64,000 bases of DNA. Source: Flavobacteriales bacterium. GTDB taxonomy: Bacteria > Bacteroidota > Bacteroidia > Flavobacteriales_F > PHOS-HE28. Positions 25,942 through 37,569 of the stretch are shown one piece after another. A model generated the notes under the pieces. That model ran no database searches and was not told the DNA's origin. It saw nothing but the letters and a program-made list of their open reading frames with translations. A program made the translations under genes and the position numbers. The stretch spans positions 372,001-436,000 of the forward strand of contig JADJVC010000006.1 of NCBI GenBank assembly GCA_016710685.1, read 5' to 3'. The stretch's first letter is position 1. Each line of letters begins with the position of its first letter.

Positions 25942-26826
25942 TTAATTGATGTATGCGTTGCGGATGGCCGTTACCGCTTCATGGATGGATTTCATCTGCG
26001 CATCGGTGAGCGCGGCCGTCGGGGCGCCACCGCCGATCACGGCAACGCCGTTCTCTTGCGTTACCGTGGCGGCGCCGGTGGGCGTTACCACGTCTTTGAA
26101 CAGATCGGTGAGCTTCTCCAGGTCGGTTTGCACGGAGGCTACCGCCGGATCGTCCGGGCTGTAGGTCTTTACAAGTTCCAACAAGTCGATCAAGGGCAGT
26201 TTTTGCTCGGCGATGCGCTGGCGGAGCTCCGGCGTGTCGTGTTGTGCAGCCACTTGCGAAGCGATGTACAGGCCTTCCACCCAGCCGCCTGCGATCATCA
26301 GCGCGCTGATGTTGTCGCGTTGGTTTTCCTTCAAATACCCGTCCACCTGCCAGTAGGTCTCGCTGATGATGCTGAGGAGCGAATCCCGGTTGTTGCGGTT
26401 CTGCTCCAAACGCGAAACGACCTGCTCGTTGAACGCATTGTCAACACCGAGTTTTTTCGACAGTTGTTGTGCGCAGCTGGTGTACAGCATGCTTTCCTGC
26501 GTGTTGTTGTACACGCTTGCGTAGCTGAGGTCGGCGCCGTAGATGCCGAGGTTCAATGCCTGCTTGCTCGCGGAGGTGTAGTCGTTCACGTGTTTCACGT
26601 CGTTGAGGATGTCCTTGTCGTACTCCGCTCCGGCCTTCTTCAACAACGCCGCGGTCTCCATGGGGGGCGGAATGTTGTGGAAGATGTTCTTGGTGCGGGC
26701 TGCGCGAAGGGCGGCGGTGCTGTCCGCGGCAGGCACGGTGAGTGTGTCCTGTTGGGGTTGCTCGCCGCCGCAAGAGGCCAGCAGGAGCGCGGCCAAGGCG
26801 GTGCTAAGGAGGAGGTTGGGTCGCAT
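25942..26826 (-). CDS. Hypothetical lipoprotein, 294 aa
   Basis: Lipoprotein signal with lipobox LASC (Cys19), then a mostly helical protein with a conserved-looking stretch LGIYGADLSYASVYN near residue 93 and LMIAGGWVEGLYIAS near 175. Similar lipoproteins are widespread in Bacteroidota without known function. It is upstream of the 145-residue exported protein on the same strand and downstream of polA by 59 bases. Confidence 0.8.
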   Translation of the reverse strand: MRPNLLLSTALAALLLASCGGEQPQQDTLTVPAADSTAALRAARTKNIFHNIPPPMETAALLKKAGAEYDKDILNDVKHVNDYTSASKQALNLGIYGADLSYASVYNNTQESMLYTSCAQQLSKKLGVDNAFNEQVVSRLEQNRNNRDSLLSIISETYWQVDGYLKENQRDNISALMIAGGWVEGLYIASQVAAQHDTPELRQRIAEQKLPLIDLLELVKTYSPDDPAVASVQTDLEKLTDLFKDVVTPTGAATVTQENGVAVIGGGAPTAALTDAQMKSIHEAVTAIRNAYIN

Positions 26827-26885
26827 GATGGGTCGTACGTCGATTTTGAAGGGCGCGGTAAAGGTGCCGGTTACGAACCGGGCGT

Positions 26886-29761
<2,876 letters not shown>

Positions 29762-29823
29762 GCAGCAGCAGATGGATTTTGCGGTGGAGGTGGTGAAGGT
29801 AGCGGCGGCGCGGAAGACCGGTG

Positions 29824-29853
29824 GTTTTTGGACAGGATTACAGGATTGGCAGG
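29824..29853. repeat. Inverted repeat, left copy
   Basis: 30 bases whose reverse complement matches 31751-31780 at 28 of 30 positions. The pair encloses the T9SS propeller gene and its tail fragment. Confidence 0.85.
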
Positions 29854-30033
29854 GTGAATTCCGGTTGACAAGGCAGGACAATCCCATACCACAAGCGACC
29901 CAGTAGGCCAACTAAAATCCTTGGCTACAATGAAAGTACAGCGAGTAGTTCAACGATGGCTAGCCCGCCATCGAACTTGCGATCAAAACGGTCAAAAAAG
30001 CTATTTGGCCTGTGCGATTTTTCGCAAAAGACT

Positions 30034-31428
30034 TCACCGAAGAGGCACTAATCGACCGGTGCGTTCATGGTCAACTACGACCAAGTAAACGGCTGCGCCG
30101 CGCTCACTGAAATTCACCGATCCACCTCGGCCTGCCGTGCTGGTGATTTGTTGATCTAAAACAAGTCGGCCTTGTGCATCATACACTTTCAATTGGTGTG
30201 TGCCGTCCGATAGGCCAAGCACGGCCAGTTCGCCGGTTGGGGACCAGACAACTTGAAGAGGCTTGGCCACTGCGGCATTTTCCTCCACCCCAACAGTGCT
30301 GGTACACAGTTCGCCGAGATAGCGGATCGCGCCGCGTAAGGCAGGGTCATCCACACCGGGGCCGGTGCCACCGTACAGTGTGTCGTGGTAGAAGTCGAAA
30401 GGCGCATAATAGTCCGAGAACGGCTCACCTTGTAAAATGCAGAAATCCGTACCGTCCCACGCACATATTCCCGCTGGAGTGGCCATGGTCCACGAATTTG
30501 TAGCCCCGCCAATGTAAAGCAGACCTTCACGCACCTTCAGGTCAATAATGCTGGGAGAATATTGGTCTGAATAATTGATGTTCTGCAAGCCTTCCCCCAT
30601 GGGTTTCAGCGGGTACCACTGTTCCCCGTCCCAACGCATAATGCCTTGGCCGGCGTTGCCGGTGGCGTAGAAGAAGATACCGCCCGCATAAAGGTCGCCT
30701 TCGTATTCGATCAATGCTCCAACACCGTCCTGGCCACCATGCAGGCAATTGGTGCATACCGGCAGCCATTCACCGCCGTCGTACTGTAACATGTTCATCA
30801 ATGAAAGTTCTGGATTGTGGAAGGCACCTGCCACCACAAGTTTACCTTGATAGCGTATGATATCGCCCAATCTTGTATCTATAGTGAAGTTGAGGTTGGC
30901 CCAGCCCGGCATAGGCTCCCAATGGCCACCGACCCGCTTGGCCAGCCCGTTACAAAATTGTCCGTCCACATTCTCGAATTGGCCTAAAGCATAAAGATCA
31001 CCGTCCACCAAACGCAATCTCTGTATGAGACCATCACCCCATTGATCGGCAAATTCTCCATAGGGATGCCAAATGCCATCCGCGTAGTAGGCAATTTGAC
31101 CGATATTGCTTCCAGCCATGAAGGTGAAGCCACCACCAACGATCAATGTATCATGGTATACAATGGCGGATCGGATTTGATTCCCAAACAACCCCAAAGT
31201 ATCCCATTGTGTCCCATCATACCGCATAAGCGGAAAATACATATTATCAATAAACGGACCTTGCCCCGCCACTAGCAGCCAATCATGCACTGAATCGGCA
31301 TAAACTATGGTAGGCGCAGGGGTGTAAACGGGTGATCCGGTCTCCTCCCAATATTGGGCAGAAGTGCTGGTCGCCATGGTAAAGCAAGTCAAGAGGGACC
31401 AAAAGGAACGGATGTTACGGGTTTTCAT
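30034..31428 (-). CDS. T9SS-exported beta-propeller protein
   Basis: 464 residues. Signal peptide ends STSAQ. Five or six repeats of the kind LxVxGxF...(W) follow, for example LYALGQFENVDGQFCNGLA, then WDGEQWYPL and LYIGGATNS, consistent with a Kelch-like or related beta-propeller. The C-terminus is a T9SS tail with VVWSPTGELAVLGL and AAVYLVVVDHERTGRL. The substrate is unknown. It lies between inverted 30-bp repeats, and a partial copy of its own tail lies 3 bases before its start. Such features suggest it is a laterally mobile or recombining cargo gene. Confidence 0.82.
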   Translation of the reverse strand: MKTRNIRSFWSLLTCFTMATSTSAQYWEETGSPVYTPAPTIVYADSVHDWLLVAGQGPFIDNMYFPLMRYDGTQWDTLGLFGNQIRSAIVYHDTLIVGGGFTFMAGSNIGQIAYYADGIWHPYGEFADQWGDGLIQRLRLVDGDLYALGQFENVDGQFCNGLAKRVGGHWEPMPGWANLNFTIDTRLGDIIRYQGKLVVAGAFHNPELSLMNMLQYDGGEWLPVCTNCLHGGQDGVGALIEYEGDLYAGGIFFYATGNAGQGIMRWDGEQWYPLKPMGEGLQNINYSDQYSPSIIDLKVREGLLYIGGATNSWTMATPAGICAWDGTDFCILQGEPFSDYYAPFDFYHDTLYGGTGPGVDDPALRGAIRYLGELCTSTVGVEENAAVAKPLQVVWSPTGELAVLGLSDGTHQLKVYDAQGRLVLDQQITSTAGRGGSVNFSERGAAVYLVVVDHERTGRLVPLR

Positions 31429-31431
31429 GGC

Positions 31432-31510
31432 TCAACGAATCGGCACTAATCGACCGGTGCGTTCATGGTCAACTACGCCCAAGTAAACGGCTGCGCCTCT
31501 TTCGCTGAAG
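31432..31510 (-). pseudogene. Duplicated T9SS tail fragment
   Basis: Its translation FSERGAAVYLGVVDHERTG then RLVPIR nearly matches the last residues of the propeller protein. The DNA 31442-31510 repeats 30044-30112 with one mismatch in the first 54 bases. There is no matching body upstream, so it is a remnant of a second copy. Confidence 0.8.
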
Positions 31511-31871
31511 TGTGCAATTGAGTGGATGTAAATGACTTTCATGGCACTAAGGAGCCTCGCTGGTGAAGGTAGGCCATTTTTATGGGGGAGTGTTAATCGT
31601 GCTTGGCAATCGCCTCTGCCAACCATTCCGCGTTTGGCCTGAAGCAATTTCGAAGGCAGTCGATGTACCTCTGCATTCGTGGAAAGCCTGCGGCAAACCC
31701 CAGTGTGGGAGCCAAGTAATCAGTGAGAGTGAGGGCCAAATCAACGTTTTCCTGTAAATCCTGTAATCCTGTCCAAAAACCCCCTATTCCTGTAAATCCT
31801 GCAATCCTGTCAAAAACCCTGATCCTGTACTCCCGTCAAAAACCACCTGTCCACATTTCACCCAAAACAGC
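31511..31871. other. Intergenic region with CCTGTAATCCTGT repeats
   Basis: The right copy of the inverted repeat (31751-31780) is part of three degenerate tandem copies of the CCTGTAAATCCTGTAATCC type, reaching to about 31850. No gene seen before the rimP leader. Confidence 0.6.
31751..31850. repeat. Degenerate tandem repeat / inverted repeat right copy
   Basis: Three units of about 33 bases of the CCTGTAATCCTGTCAAAAAC type, the first of which pairs with 29824-29853. Confidence 0.75.
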
Positions 31872-31879
31872 TATATTTG
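31872..31879 (+). promoter_or_regulatory. -7 promoter element (TATATTTG) for rimP-nusA-infB
   Basis: Perfect TAnnTTTG match about 75 bases upstream of rimP. A -33 TTTG is not clear. Confidence 0.55.
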
Positions 31880-31886
31880 CCGCCGT

Positions 31887-31957
31887 TTGGATGCGGTGAG
31901 GAGAGGAAGAGGGGACCGCCCCTCTTTTTTGTTCCCGCATCCGGCGCAGTCCGGATG
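31887..31957 (+). promoter_or_regulatory. Structured 5' leader with terminator-like hairpin upstream of rimP
   Basis: Three stems can be drawn. The outer stem pairs GGATGCGG (31889-31896) with CCGCATCC (31935-31942). Inside it is a terminator-like hairpin, AAGAGGGG/CCCCTCTT (31907-31926) followed by a run of T (to 31930). A third stem, CATCCGG (31938-31944) with CCGGATG (31951-31957), covers the rimP ATG and shares bases with the outer stem, so the two exclude each other. This is the layout expected of an attenuator or a start-codon switch. The ligand or protein is unknown. Confidence 0.5.
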
Positions 31958-32425
31958 ATGATCACCACAGACCAACTTCAACAAGCACTTCAGCAGCAGC
32001 TGGACGGCACACCACGCTTTGTGGTGAGCGCCGACGTGCGCCCCGGCGGAAAAGCCGTGGTGGAGGTGGACCATGATGACGCGCCAATCACACTGGCCGA
32101 CCTAACCGCCATCAACAAGGGTTTGCAGGAAGCATTCGGCGAAGCCTTGGACGATGTGGAAATGCAGGTGGGCAGTCCCGGACTCGGCAAGCCCTTCAAA
32201 GTGGAGCGCCAATACCGCAAACGCCTCGGCAAAAAGGTGGACGTTTCCATGGCGGACGGCACCGAAGTGCAAGGCGTGCTGCAGGCTTTTGACAACGACG
32301 GAATTTCGCTGCGCATCCTTCAACCTACCAAGGTGAAAGGCCGCCAGCCCAAGCTAAGCGACGAAACAACGGTGATCCCTTTCACCGGCATCAAGGCCGT
32401 GCAGGCCACTATCAACCTCAACTGA
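31955..32425 (+). CDS. rimP: Ribosome maturation factor RimP
   Basis: 156 residues (or 155 from the second ATG, 31958). It has the RimP N-terminal domain with VGSPGLGKPF, the family's signature GSPG/S-L motif near residue 70, and a C-terminal SH3-like domain around VQGVLQAFDNDGI. It helps assemble the 30S subunit. It heads the conserved rimP-nusA-infB operon, with nusA 9 bases downstream. The frame is open from 31877, but that includes the leader hairpins. Confidence 0.92.
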   Translation: MMITTDQLQQALQQQLDGTPRFVVSADVRPGGKAVVEVDHDDAPITLADLTAINKGLQEAFGEALDDVEMQVGSPGLGKPFKVERQYRKRLGKKVDVSMADGTEVQGVLQAFDNDGISLRILQPTKVKGRQPKLSDETTVIPFTGIKAVQATINLN

Positions 32426-32434
32426 AGCAGTGCA

Positions 32435-33673
32435 ATGAGCACAGTTAACCTCAGCGAATCCTTCGGGGAATTCAAGGACCTCAAAAACATTGACCGGGTT
32501 ACCATGATGGGTATCCTTGAAGATGTATTCCGTGGCGTTGTGAAGCGCAAATACGGAGAAGAGGCCAAGTTCGACATCATCATCAATCCCGACAAGGGCG
32601 ACTTGGAGATCTGGCTGAACCGCGAGATCGTGCCCGACGGTGAGGTGGAGGACGAGGGCCTGCAGATCCCGCTGAGCGAAGCGTTGAAGATCGAACCCGA
32701 TTTCGAAGTGGGTGAAGAAGTGAGCCAGGAAGTGAAGATCCCCGACTTCGGCCGCCGCAACATCCTTTCCCTCAAGCAGAACCTCCAGAGCCGCATCATG
32801 GAACTGGAGAAGGACCACATCTACACCAAGTACAAGGAGCGTGTGGGCGAGATCATCACCGGCGAGGTGTACCAGATCTGGAAACGCGAAACGCTGGTAT
32901 TGGACGACGAGGGCAACGAATTGATCATGCCCAAGGACCAGCACATCAAAACCGATTTCTTCAAGAAAGGCGATACCCTCCGCGCCGTGGTGTGGAAGGT
33001 GGAAATGCGCAACAACAGCCCGGTGGTACTGTTGAGCCGCGCCGCGCCGGAATTCCTGGAGAAACTGTTCGAGCAGGAAGTGCCTGAAGTAGCCGACGGC
33101 CTCATCACCATTAAGCGCATCGTTCGCGAACCCGGCGAGCGCGCCAAGGTGGCCGTGGAAAGCTATGACGACCGCATCGACCCGGTGGGCGCGTGCGTGG
33201 GCATGAAGGGCAGCCGCATACACGGCATCGTTCGGGAACTTCGCAACGAGAACATCGACGTGATCAACTGGACCAGCAACGAGTCGCTGTTGATCCAGCG
33301 CGCGCTGAGCCCCGCCAAAGTGGGCGAGATCAAGCTCGACGAAGTGAACAAGCGCGCCGAAGTGTACATGAAACCCGATCAGGTGGCATTGGCCATCGGC
33401 AAAGGCGGACACAACATCAAGCTCGCGGGCCGGCTTTCCGGATACGAGATCGACGTGTACCGCGACAGCGATGAAGTAACCGACGATGTGGACCTGGAAG
33501 AGTTCAAGGACGAGATCGAACCGTGGATCATCGAGGCATTGAAGAACATTGGATGCGATACCGCCCGTTCGGTGGTGGAGATCGCCCCCGACGAATTGGC
33601 CAAGCGCACGGACCTGGAGGAGGAGACGGTGACGGAAGTGTTGCGTGTGTTGAAATCGGAGTTGGCGAAGTAA
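32435..33673 (+). CDS. nusA: Transcription termination/antitermination factor NusA
   Basis: 412 residues, the short form usual in Bacteroidota. The N-terminal domain is at 1-125, then S1 (GEIITGEVYQIWKRE), KH1 (EPGERAKVAVESYDDRIDPV, GACVGMKGSRI) and KH2 (VALAIGKGGHNIKLA), with a final helix-hairpin-helix stretch. It binds RNA polymerase and RNA to control pausing, termination and antitermination. It sits in the expected rimP-nusA-infB order. The 122 bases between it and infB hold repeat words. Confidence 0.96.
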   Translation: MSTVNLSESFGEFKDLKNIDRVTMMGILEDVFRGVVKRKYGEEAKFDIIINPDKGDLEIWLNREIVPDGEVEDEGLQIPLSEALKIEPDFEVGEEVSQEVKIPDFGRRNILSLKQNLQSRIMELEKDHIYTKYKERVGEIITGEVYQIWKRETLVLDDEGNELIMPKDQHIKTDFFKKGDTLRAVVWKVEMRNNSPVVLLSRAAPEFLEKLFEQEVPEVADGLITIKRIVREPGERAKVAVESYDDRIDPVGACVGMKGSRIHGIVRELRNENIDVINWTSNESLLIQRALSPAKVGEIKLDEVNKRAEVYMKPDQVALAIGKGGHNIKLAGRLSGYEIDVYRDSDEVTDDVDLEEFKDEIEPWIIEALKNIGCDTARSVVEIAPDELAKRTDLEEETVTEVLRVLKSELAK

Positions 33674-33674
33674 A

Positions 33675-33789
33675 CGTGGAAGTACCACGAAGGACGCTAA
33701 GGACACGAAGAGTGAAAAGGGGTAGTTGGCAGAAGCAGTAGGCAGTGGCAGAAGGAGTAGGCAGTGGGAGTAGGGCATAACGAGAACAC
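33675..33789. repeat. Repeat words between nusA and infB
   Basis: Contains CACGAAGGACGCTAAGGACA (33694) and several GGCAGTGG/GCAGAAG units (33725-33775). These are of the same style as words at 54555-54600. Confidence 0.5.
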
Positions 33790-33795
33790 GTGCGA

Positions 33796-36504
33796 ATGGC
33801 AGAAACGGCAGGAAAGACGGTACGATTGAGCAAGGTGACCCGCGATTTTAATCTCGGGGTACACACCGTGGTGGAATTTCTCGCCAGCAAGGGGCATGAG
33901 GTGGAGGAATCCCCCAATGCCAAGATTCCCGGCGACCTGTATGCGCTGCTGGAGAAGGAATTCGGGCAGGACAAGGCCGAAAAGCAGGCCAGCAAGCAAG
34001 TGATCCAAGAGCGCCAAGAGCGTGAGGTGGTGGCCCTGGCCAGCGCCCCCGCCGTGGTGGAGCCGGAACCGCCAGCCCCCGCCCCGACCCCCGCCGCACC
34101 CTCGCCGGCAGCTCCCAAGGCCGCCGAGCCTGAAAAGACCAAGGCAGAACCAAAGGCCAAGCCCGCCGAACCCGTGGCCGATGCCGATGGCGTGATCCGC
34201 GCCAAGACACAAGCCGTTACCGGCCCCAAGACCATAGGCAAAATCGACTTGGACGCTGGCAAGAAAGCCAAAGCAGCCAAGGCCGAGGCGCCTGCACCTC
34301 CCGCCCCTAAACCAGCTGCACCCGCACCTGCACCCAAGGCCGAGGCACCCGCCAAACCGGCCCCGCCAGAACCCGCTCCCGAACCGGAGACCATCCGCGT
34401 GAACGTTGAAAAACTTGCCGGACCCAAGACCGTGGGCAAGATCGAACTGCCCAAAGAGCGCGAGCGCAAGCCCAGCGACCGTGACAAGGACCGCGGTCGC
34501 CGCAAGCGTATCGTGAAGCCAGGTCCCGTGGACGTTGGCCGCGTGGTGCAGCACGAACAACGCACCGGTACCGGTCGCCCAGGCGAACTGGACGAGAACG
34601 CGGTGAAGCGCAAAGTGAGCGAGACCCTCGCACGCCTAACAGGCGGTGGCGGTGGTGGCCGTGGCCGCGGTGCCAAACGCAAAGGCGACAAACGCCAAGA
34701 ACGCTACCAGCGTCGCGAAGAAGAAGATCAGGCCCGCCAGTTGGCCGGTAAAACATTGCAGGTAACGGAATTCGTGACAGCCAGCGAACTGGCCTCCATG
34801 ATGGACGTGCCCGTCACCGACATCATCAAGGCCTACTTCTCGCTCGGTATGATGGTCTCCATCAACCAGCGCTTGGACGCGGAAACCCTTGCGGTGATCG
34901 CGGACGAATACGGCTTCAAGGTGGAGTTCGTAGGTGCCGACGTTCAGGACACCACGGTTGAAGAGGCAGACGAACCGGAACGCGTGGTGCCACGTGCGCC
35001 GATCGTTACCGTAATGGGCCACGTGGACCACGGTAAAACCTCCTTGTTGGACCACATCCGCAAAGCCAACGTGATCGCGGGCGAAGCCGGTGGCATTACC
35101 CAGCACATCGGCGCGTACAGCGTGGAACTGGAGAACGGGAAACGCATCGCATTCCTCGATACGCCGGGCCACGAAGCCTTTACCGCCATGCGCGCACGCG
35201 GTGCGCAGGTAACGGACATCGCCATTATCGTGATCGCCGCCGACGACAGCGTGATGCCGCAAACACGCGAGGCCATCAACCACGCGCAGGCTGCTGGCGT
35301 GCCCATGGTGTTCGCCTTCAACAAGATCGATAAGCCAGGTGCTAACGCTGAAAAAGTCCGTGAGCAACTCTCCCAAATGAACATTCTCGTGGAGGAGTGG
35401 GGCGGCAAATTCCAGACACAGGAGATCAGCGCCAAGAAAGGTCAAGGCATTGACCAATTGCTGGAAAAGGTACTCCTCGAAGCCGACCTGTTGGACCTCA
35501 AGGCCGACCCCGGTAAACGCGCCGCCGGCGTGGTGATCGAGAGCACGCTCGAAATGGGCAAAGGCTATGTGACCACACTGCTCGTGGAAGGAGGCACACT
35601 GCGCAAGGGCGACATTCTGCTCGTGGGCCAGTTCAGTGGCCGTGTGCGGAACATGTTCAACGAACGTGGACAACAGATCACCGAAGCCGGCCCTTCCGTG
35701 CCCGTCTCCATTCTTGGCTTGGACGGCGCGCCGAACGCGGGCGACAAGTTCCAGGTGATGACGGACGACCGCGAGGCACGTCTCATCGCCACGCGCCGCC
35801 AGCAGCTCCAGCGCGAGCAGGGCATCCGCACGCACAAACACATTACACTGGACGAGATCGGCCGTCGCTTGGCCATCGGCGATTTCAAAGAACTCAACGT
35901 GATCGTGAAAGGCGACGTGGACGGTTCCGTGGAAGCGTTGACCGACTCACTGCTGAAGTTGAGCACCCAAAGCATCAAGGTGAACGTGATCCACAAAGCC
36001 GTGGGTCCGATCGCCGAGAGCGACGTGCTGCTGGCCTCCGCGTCCAACGCCATCATCATCGGATTCCAAGTGCGGCCCACCGTTGGTGCGCGCAAGCTCG
36101 CTGAGAATGAAGAGATCGACATCCGTCTCTACTCCATCATCTACGACGCCATCGAGGAATTAAAGCAGGCCATGGAAGGCATGCTCGCGCCGAAGGAGGT
36201 GGAAAAAGTGATGGGCACGGCCGAAGTGCGCGAAACCTTCCGCATCAGCAAAGTGGGCATGGTGGCCGGTTGCTATGTGGTTGACGGCAAGATCGCCCGC
36301 AACAACAGGATCCGCCTGATCCGTGACGGCATCGTGGTGTACACCGGCGAGCTCAGCGACCTCAAGCGTTTCAAAGACGATGCGAAGGAAGTGACGCACG
36401 GTTACGAGTGCGGCTTAAGCATCAAGAACTTCAACGACATCAAAGTGGGCGACACCATCGAAGCCTTCGTGATGGAGGAAGTGAAGCGGACGTTGGAAGG
36501 TTAG
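33796..36504 (+). CDS. infB: Translation initiation factor IF-2
   Basis: 902 residues. IF2_N helix bundle ([20 protein letters not shown]) is near the start, followed by a long Pro/Ala/Lys-rich linker (about 80-290) and a Gly/Arg-rich region. The GTPase domain follows: G1 GHVDHGKTS at about 406-414, G3 DTPGHEA at about 455, G4 NKID at about 509. Domains II to IV end at RTLEG. It delivers initiator tRNA to the 30S subunit. Start choice: GTG 33790 or ATG 33796 ([11 protein letters not shown]); the ATG is preferred. Confidence 0.97.
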   Translation: MAETAGKTVRLSKVTRDFNLGVHTVVEFLASKGHEVEESPNAKIPGDLYALLEKEFGQDKAEKQASKQVIQERQEREVVALASAPAVVEPEPPAPAPTPAAPSPAAPKAAEPEKTKAEPKAKPAEPVADADGVIRAKTQAVTGPKTIGKIDLDAGKKAKAAKAEAPAPPAPKPAAPAPAPKAEAPAKPAPPEPAPEPETIRVNVEKLAGPKTVGKIELPKERERKPSDRDKDRGRRKRIVKPGPVDVGRVVQHEQRTGTGRPGELDENAVKRKVSETLARLTGGGGGGRGRGAKRKGDKRQERYQRREEEDQARQLAGKTLQVTEFVTASELASMMDVPVTDIIKAYFSLGMMVSINQRLDAETLAVIADEYGFKVEFVGADVQDTTVEEADEPERVVPRAPIVTVMGHVDHGKTSLLDHIRKANVIAGEAGGITQHIGAYSVELENGKRIAFLDTPGHEAFTAMRARGAQVTDIAIIVIAADDSVMPQTREAINHAQAAGVPMVFAFNKIDKPGANAEKVREQLSQMNILVEEWGGKFQTQEISAKKGQGIDQLLEKVLLEADLLDLKADPGKRAAGVVIESTLEMGKGYVTTLLVEGGTLRKGDILLVGQFSGRVRNMFNERGQQITEAGPSVPVSILGLDGAPNAGDKFQVMTDDREARLIATRRQQLQREQGIRTHKHITLDEIGRRLAIGDFKELNVIVKGDVDGSVEALTDSLLKLSTQSIKVNVIHKAVGPIAESDVLLASASNAIIIGFQVRPTVGARKLAENEEIDIRLYSIIYDAIEELKQAMEGMLAPKEVEKVMGTAEVRETFRISKVGMVAGCYVVDGKIARNNRIRLIRDGIVVYTGELSDLKRFKDDAKEVTHGYECGLSIKNFNDIKVGDTIEAFVMEEVKRTLEG

Positions 36505-36507
36505 TCG

Positions 36508-36526
36508 ATCGACCATCTTGGTCGAT
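36508..36526 (+). terminator. Hairpin after infB
   Basis: ATCGACCA and its complement, loop TCT, right after the infB stop. No T run, weak as a terminator. Confidence 0.45.
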
Positions 36527-36646
36527 TAAACTGACCGTGGCGAGATAGGCGAAGTCTAAACTTGAATTGCAGGCGGCGGATCTATGGGTCGACCGGGCTG
36601 CGGTCGCGTTGAGCTTATCAATCGACCATGATGGGCGATCAAAGCC

Positions 36647-37141
36647 TTACCGCTCCGTATTCAGCCGTGGCGGCTCGATCTGCTCCGGTACCACATACAG
36701 CCCGGGATATTCTTCCCGCAGGTCCTCCCGCATTTTTTCCGCCGCCACGCGATCACGCATATCACCGACACGCACGCGGAAGTTGGGCGCGAGGTAACTG
36801 AGGTACGCTGGAATGTCCGGGTGGCTGCCTAAGAAGCCGCGCCGCATGCTTTCAGCCGTGTTGCGGTCACCGTTGAAGATCTGCACGCGGAAGCCTTCCA
36901 GCGGACGCGTATGCGCGGCGTAGTTCGCCATTTGCGCCTTGATCTTGTCACTTTCCAACACGGTGACCTTGCCGGGTTTCACCGTATCCTGCGCAACGGT
37001 GTCGGGCGGCCAAGCCGGGGGAGGCGTGCGTGCGGGCAGTACCGTGGGCGTTTGTTCCGCAGGCTTGAACAGGCGCGGGTCTTCCTGCGCACAGACGTGC
37101 AGGGCAAGTAAGCAGGGGAGAAGAGGAAGTAAAAAGCGCAT
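36647..37141 (-). CDS. Exported SPOR-domain protein
   Basis: 164 residues. Signal peptide MRFLLPLLPCLLALHVCAQ, a Pro-rich linker (to about 75), then a C-terminal SPOR domain (EGFRVQIFNGDRNTAESMR to YPGLYVVPEQIE). SPOR domains bind denuded peptidoglycan glycan strands, often at the division site. It is convergent with infB and divergent from the act operon. Start at ATG 37139-37141 rather than the upstream in-frame 37192. Confidence 0.88.
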   Translation of the reverse strand: MRFLLPLLPCLLALHVCAQEDPRLFKPAEQTPTVLPARTPPPAWPPDTVAQDTVKPGKVTVLESDKIKAQMANYAAHTRPLEGFRVQIFNGDRNTAESMRRGFLGSHPDIPAYLSYLAPNFRVRVGDMRDRVAAEKMREDLREEYPGLYVVPEQIEPPRLNTER

Positions 37142-37569
37142 CGGCGACAAATGTATTCGCAAGCGGCGTGCCGGATCACTGGATTTATGCATGGTCCACC
37201 ATCGTTTCTGTGACTTCCTTCAACTTGCGTGAACCCAACGGCCGTGACCGTGTGTGGACCGGGCGTTTTACACCTGTGCGGCTCCGTGGAAGTCGCCCGT
37301 TTTCCTTAGTTCACCATGAAGAGAGACAGTTTTATCGAATGCCAGGCAATCTTTTGAACAACGGAAAATGACACCGCCGTGACGTTAATTTCTTCAATGA
37401 CAGCAAGCCCTTCAGCCGCCTTCCAGCTAATTGGAACCATTCTAAATAGGGCACTTTACCCGGTTCACGGCAGGTGCGGGCTTTCGTCCTAAAAGTCCGC
37501 GTCTATTTTTGCGCCGCGAAGATCCACCGGGGAATGCCCCCAAAATCGTCCGGAATGTCCCTTGTATCC
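37142..37569. other. Intergenic region upstream of actA
   Basis: Divergent gap of 428 bases between the SPOR gene and actA, a likely control region for the respiratory operon. A small dyad TTCCA/TGGAA lies at 37423-37436. A -7 element is at 37504-37511. No gene seen. Confidence 0.55.
37504..37511 (+). promoter_or_regulatory. -7 promoter element (TATTTTTG) for act-cox operon
   Basis: Perfect TAnnTTTG match. A weak -33 candidate (CTTTCG, near 37481) lies about 19 bases upstream. The leader to actA ATG 37570 would be about 50 bases. Confidence 0.5.

Noticed and set aside
29930..30033. Transposase remnant between polA and the propeller gene
   Set aside because: A short translation rich in Arg and Lys looks faintly transposase-like, but it is too short and has no catalytic motif.
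32354..33778. 474-aa minus-strand ORF opposite nusA
   Set aside because: It is the antisense of a clear nusA gene; its His/Val/Asp-rich composition is the shadow pattern of a GC-rich coding strand.
34636..35841. 401-aa minus-strand ORF opposite infB
   Set aside because: Antisense shadow of the conserved IF-2 GTPase region.
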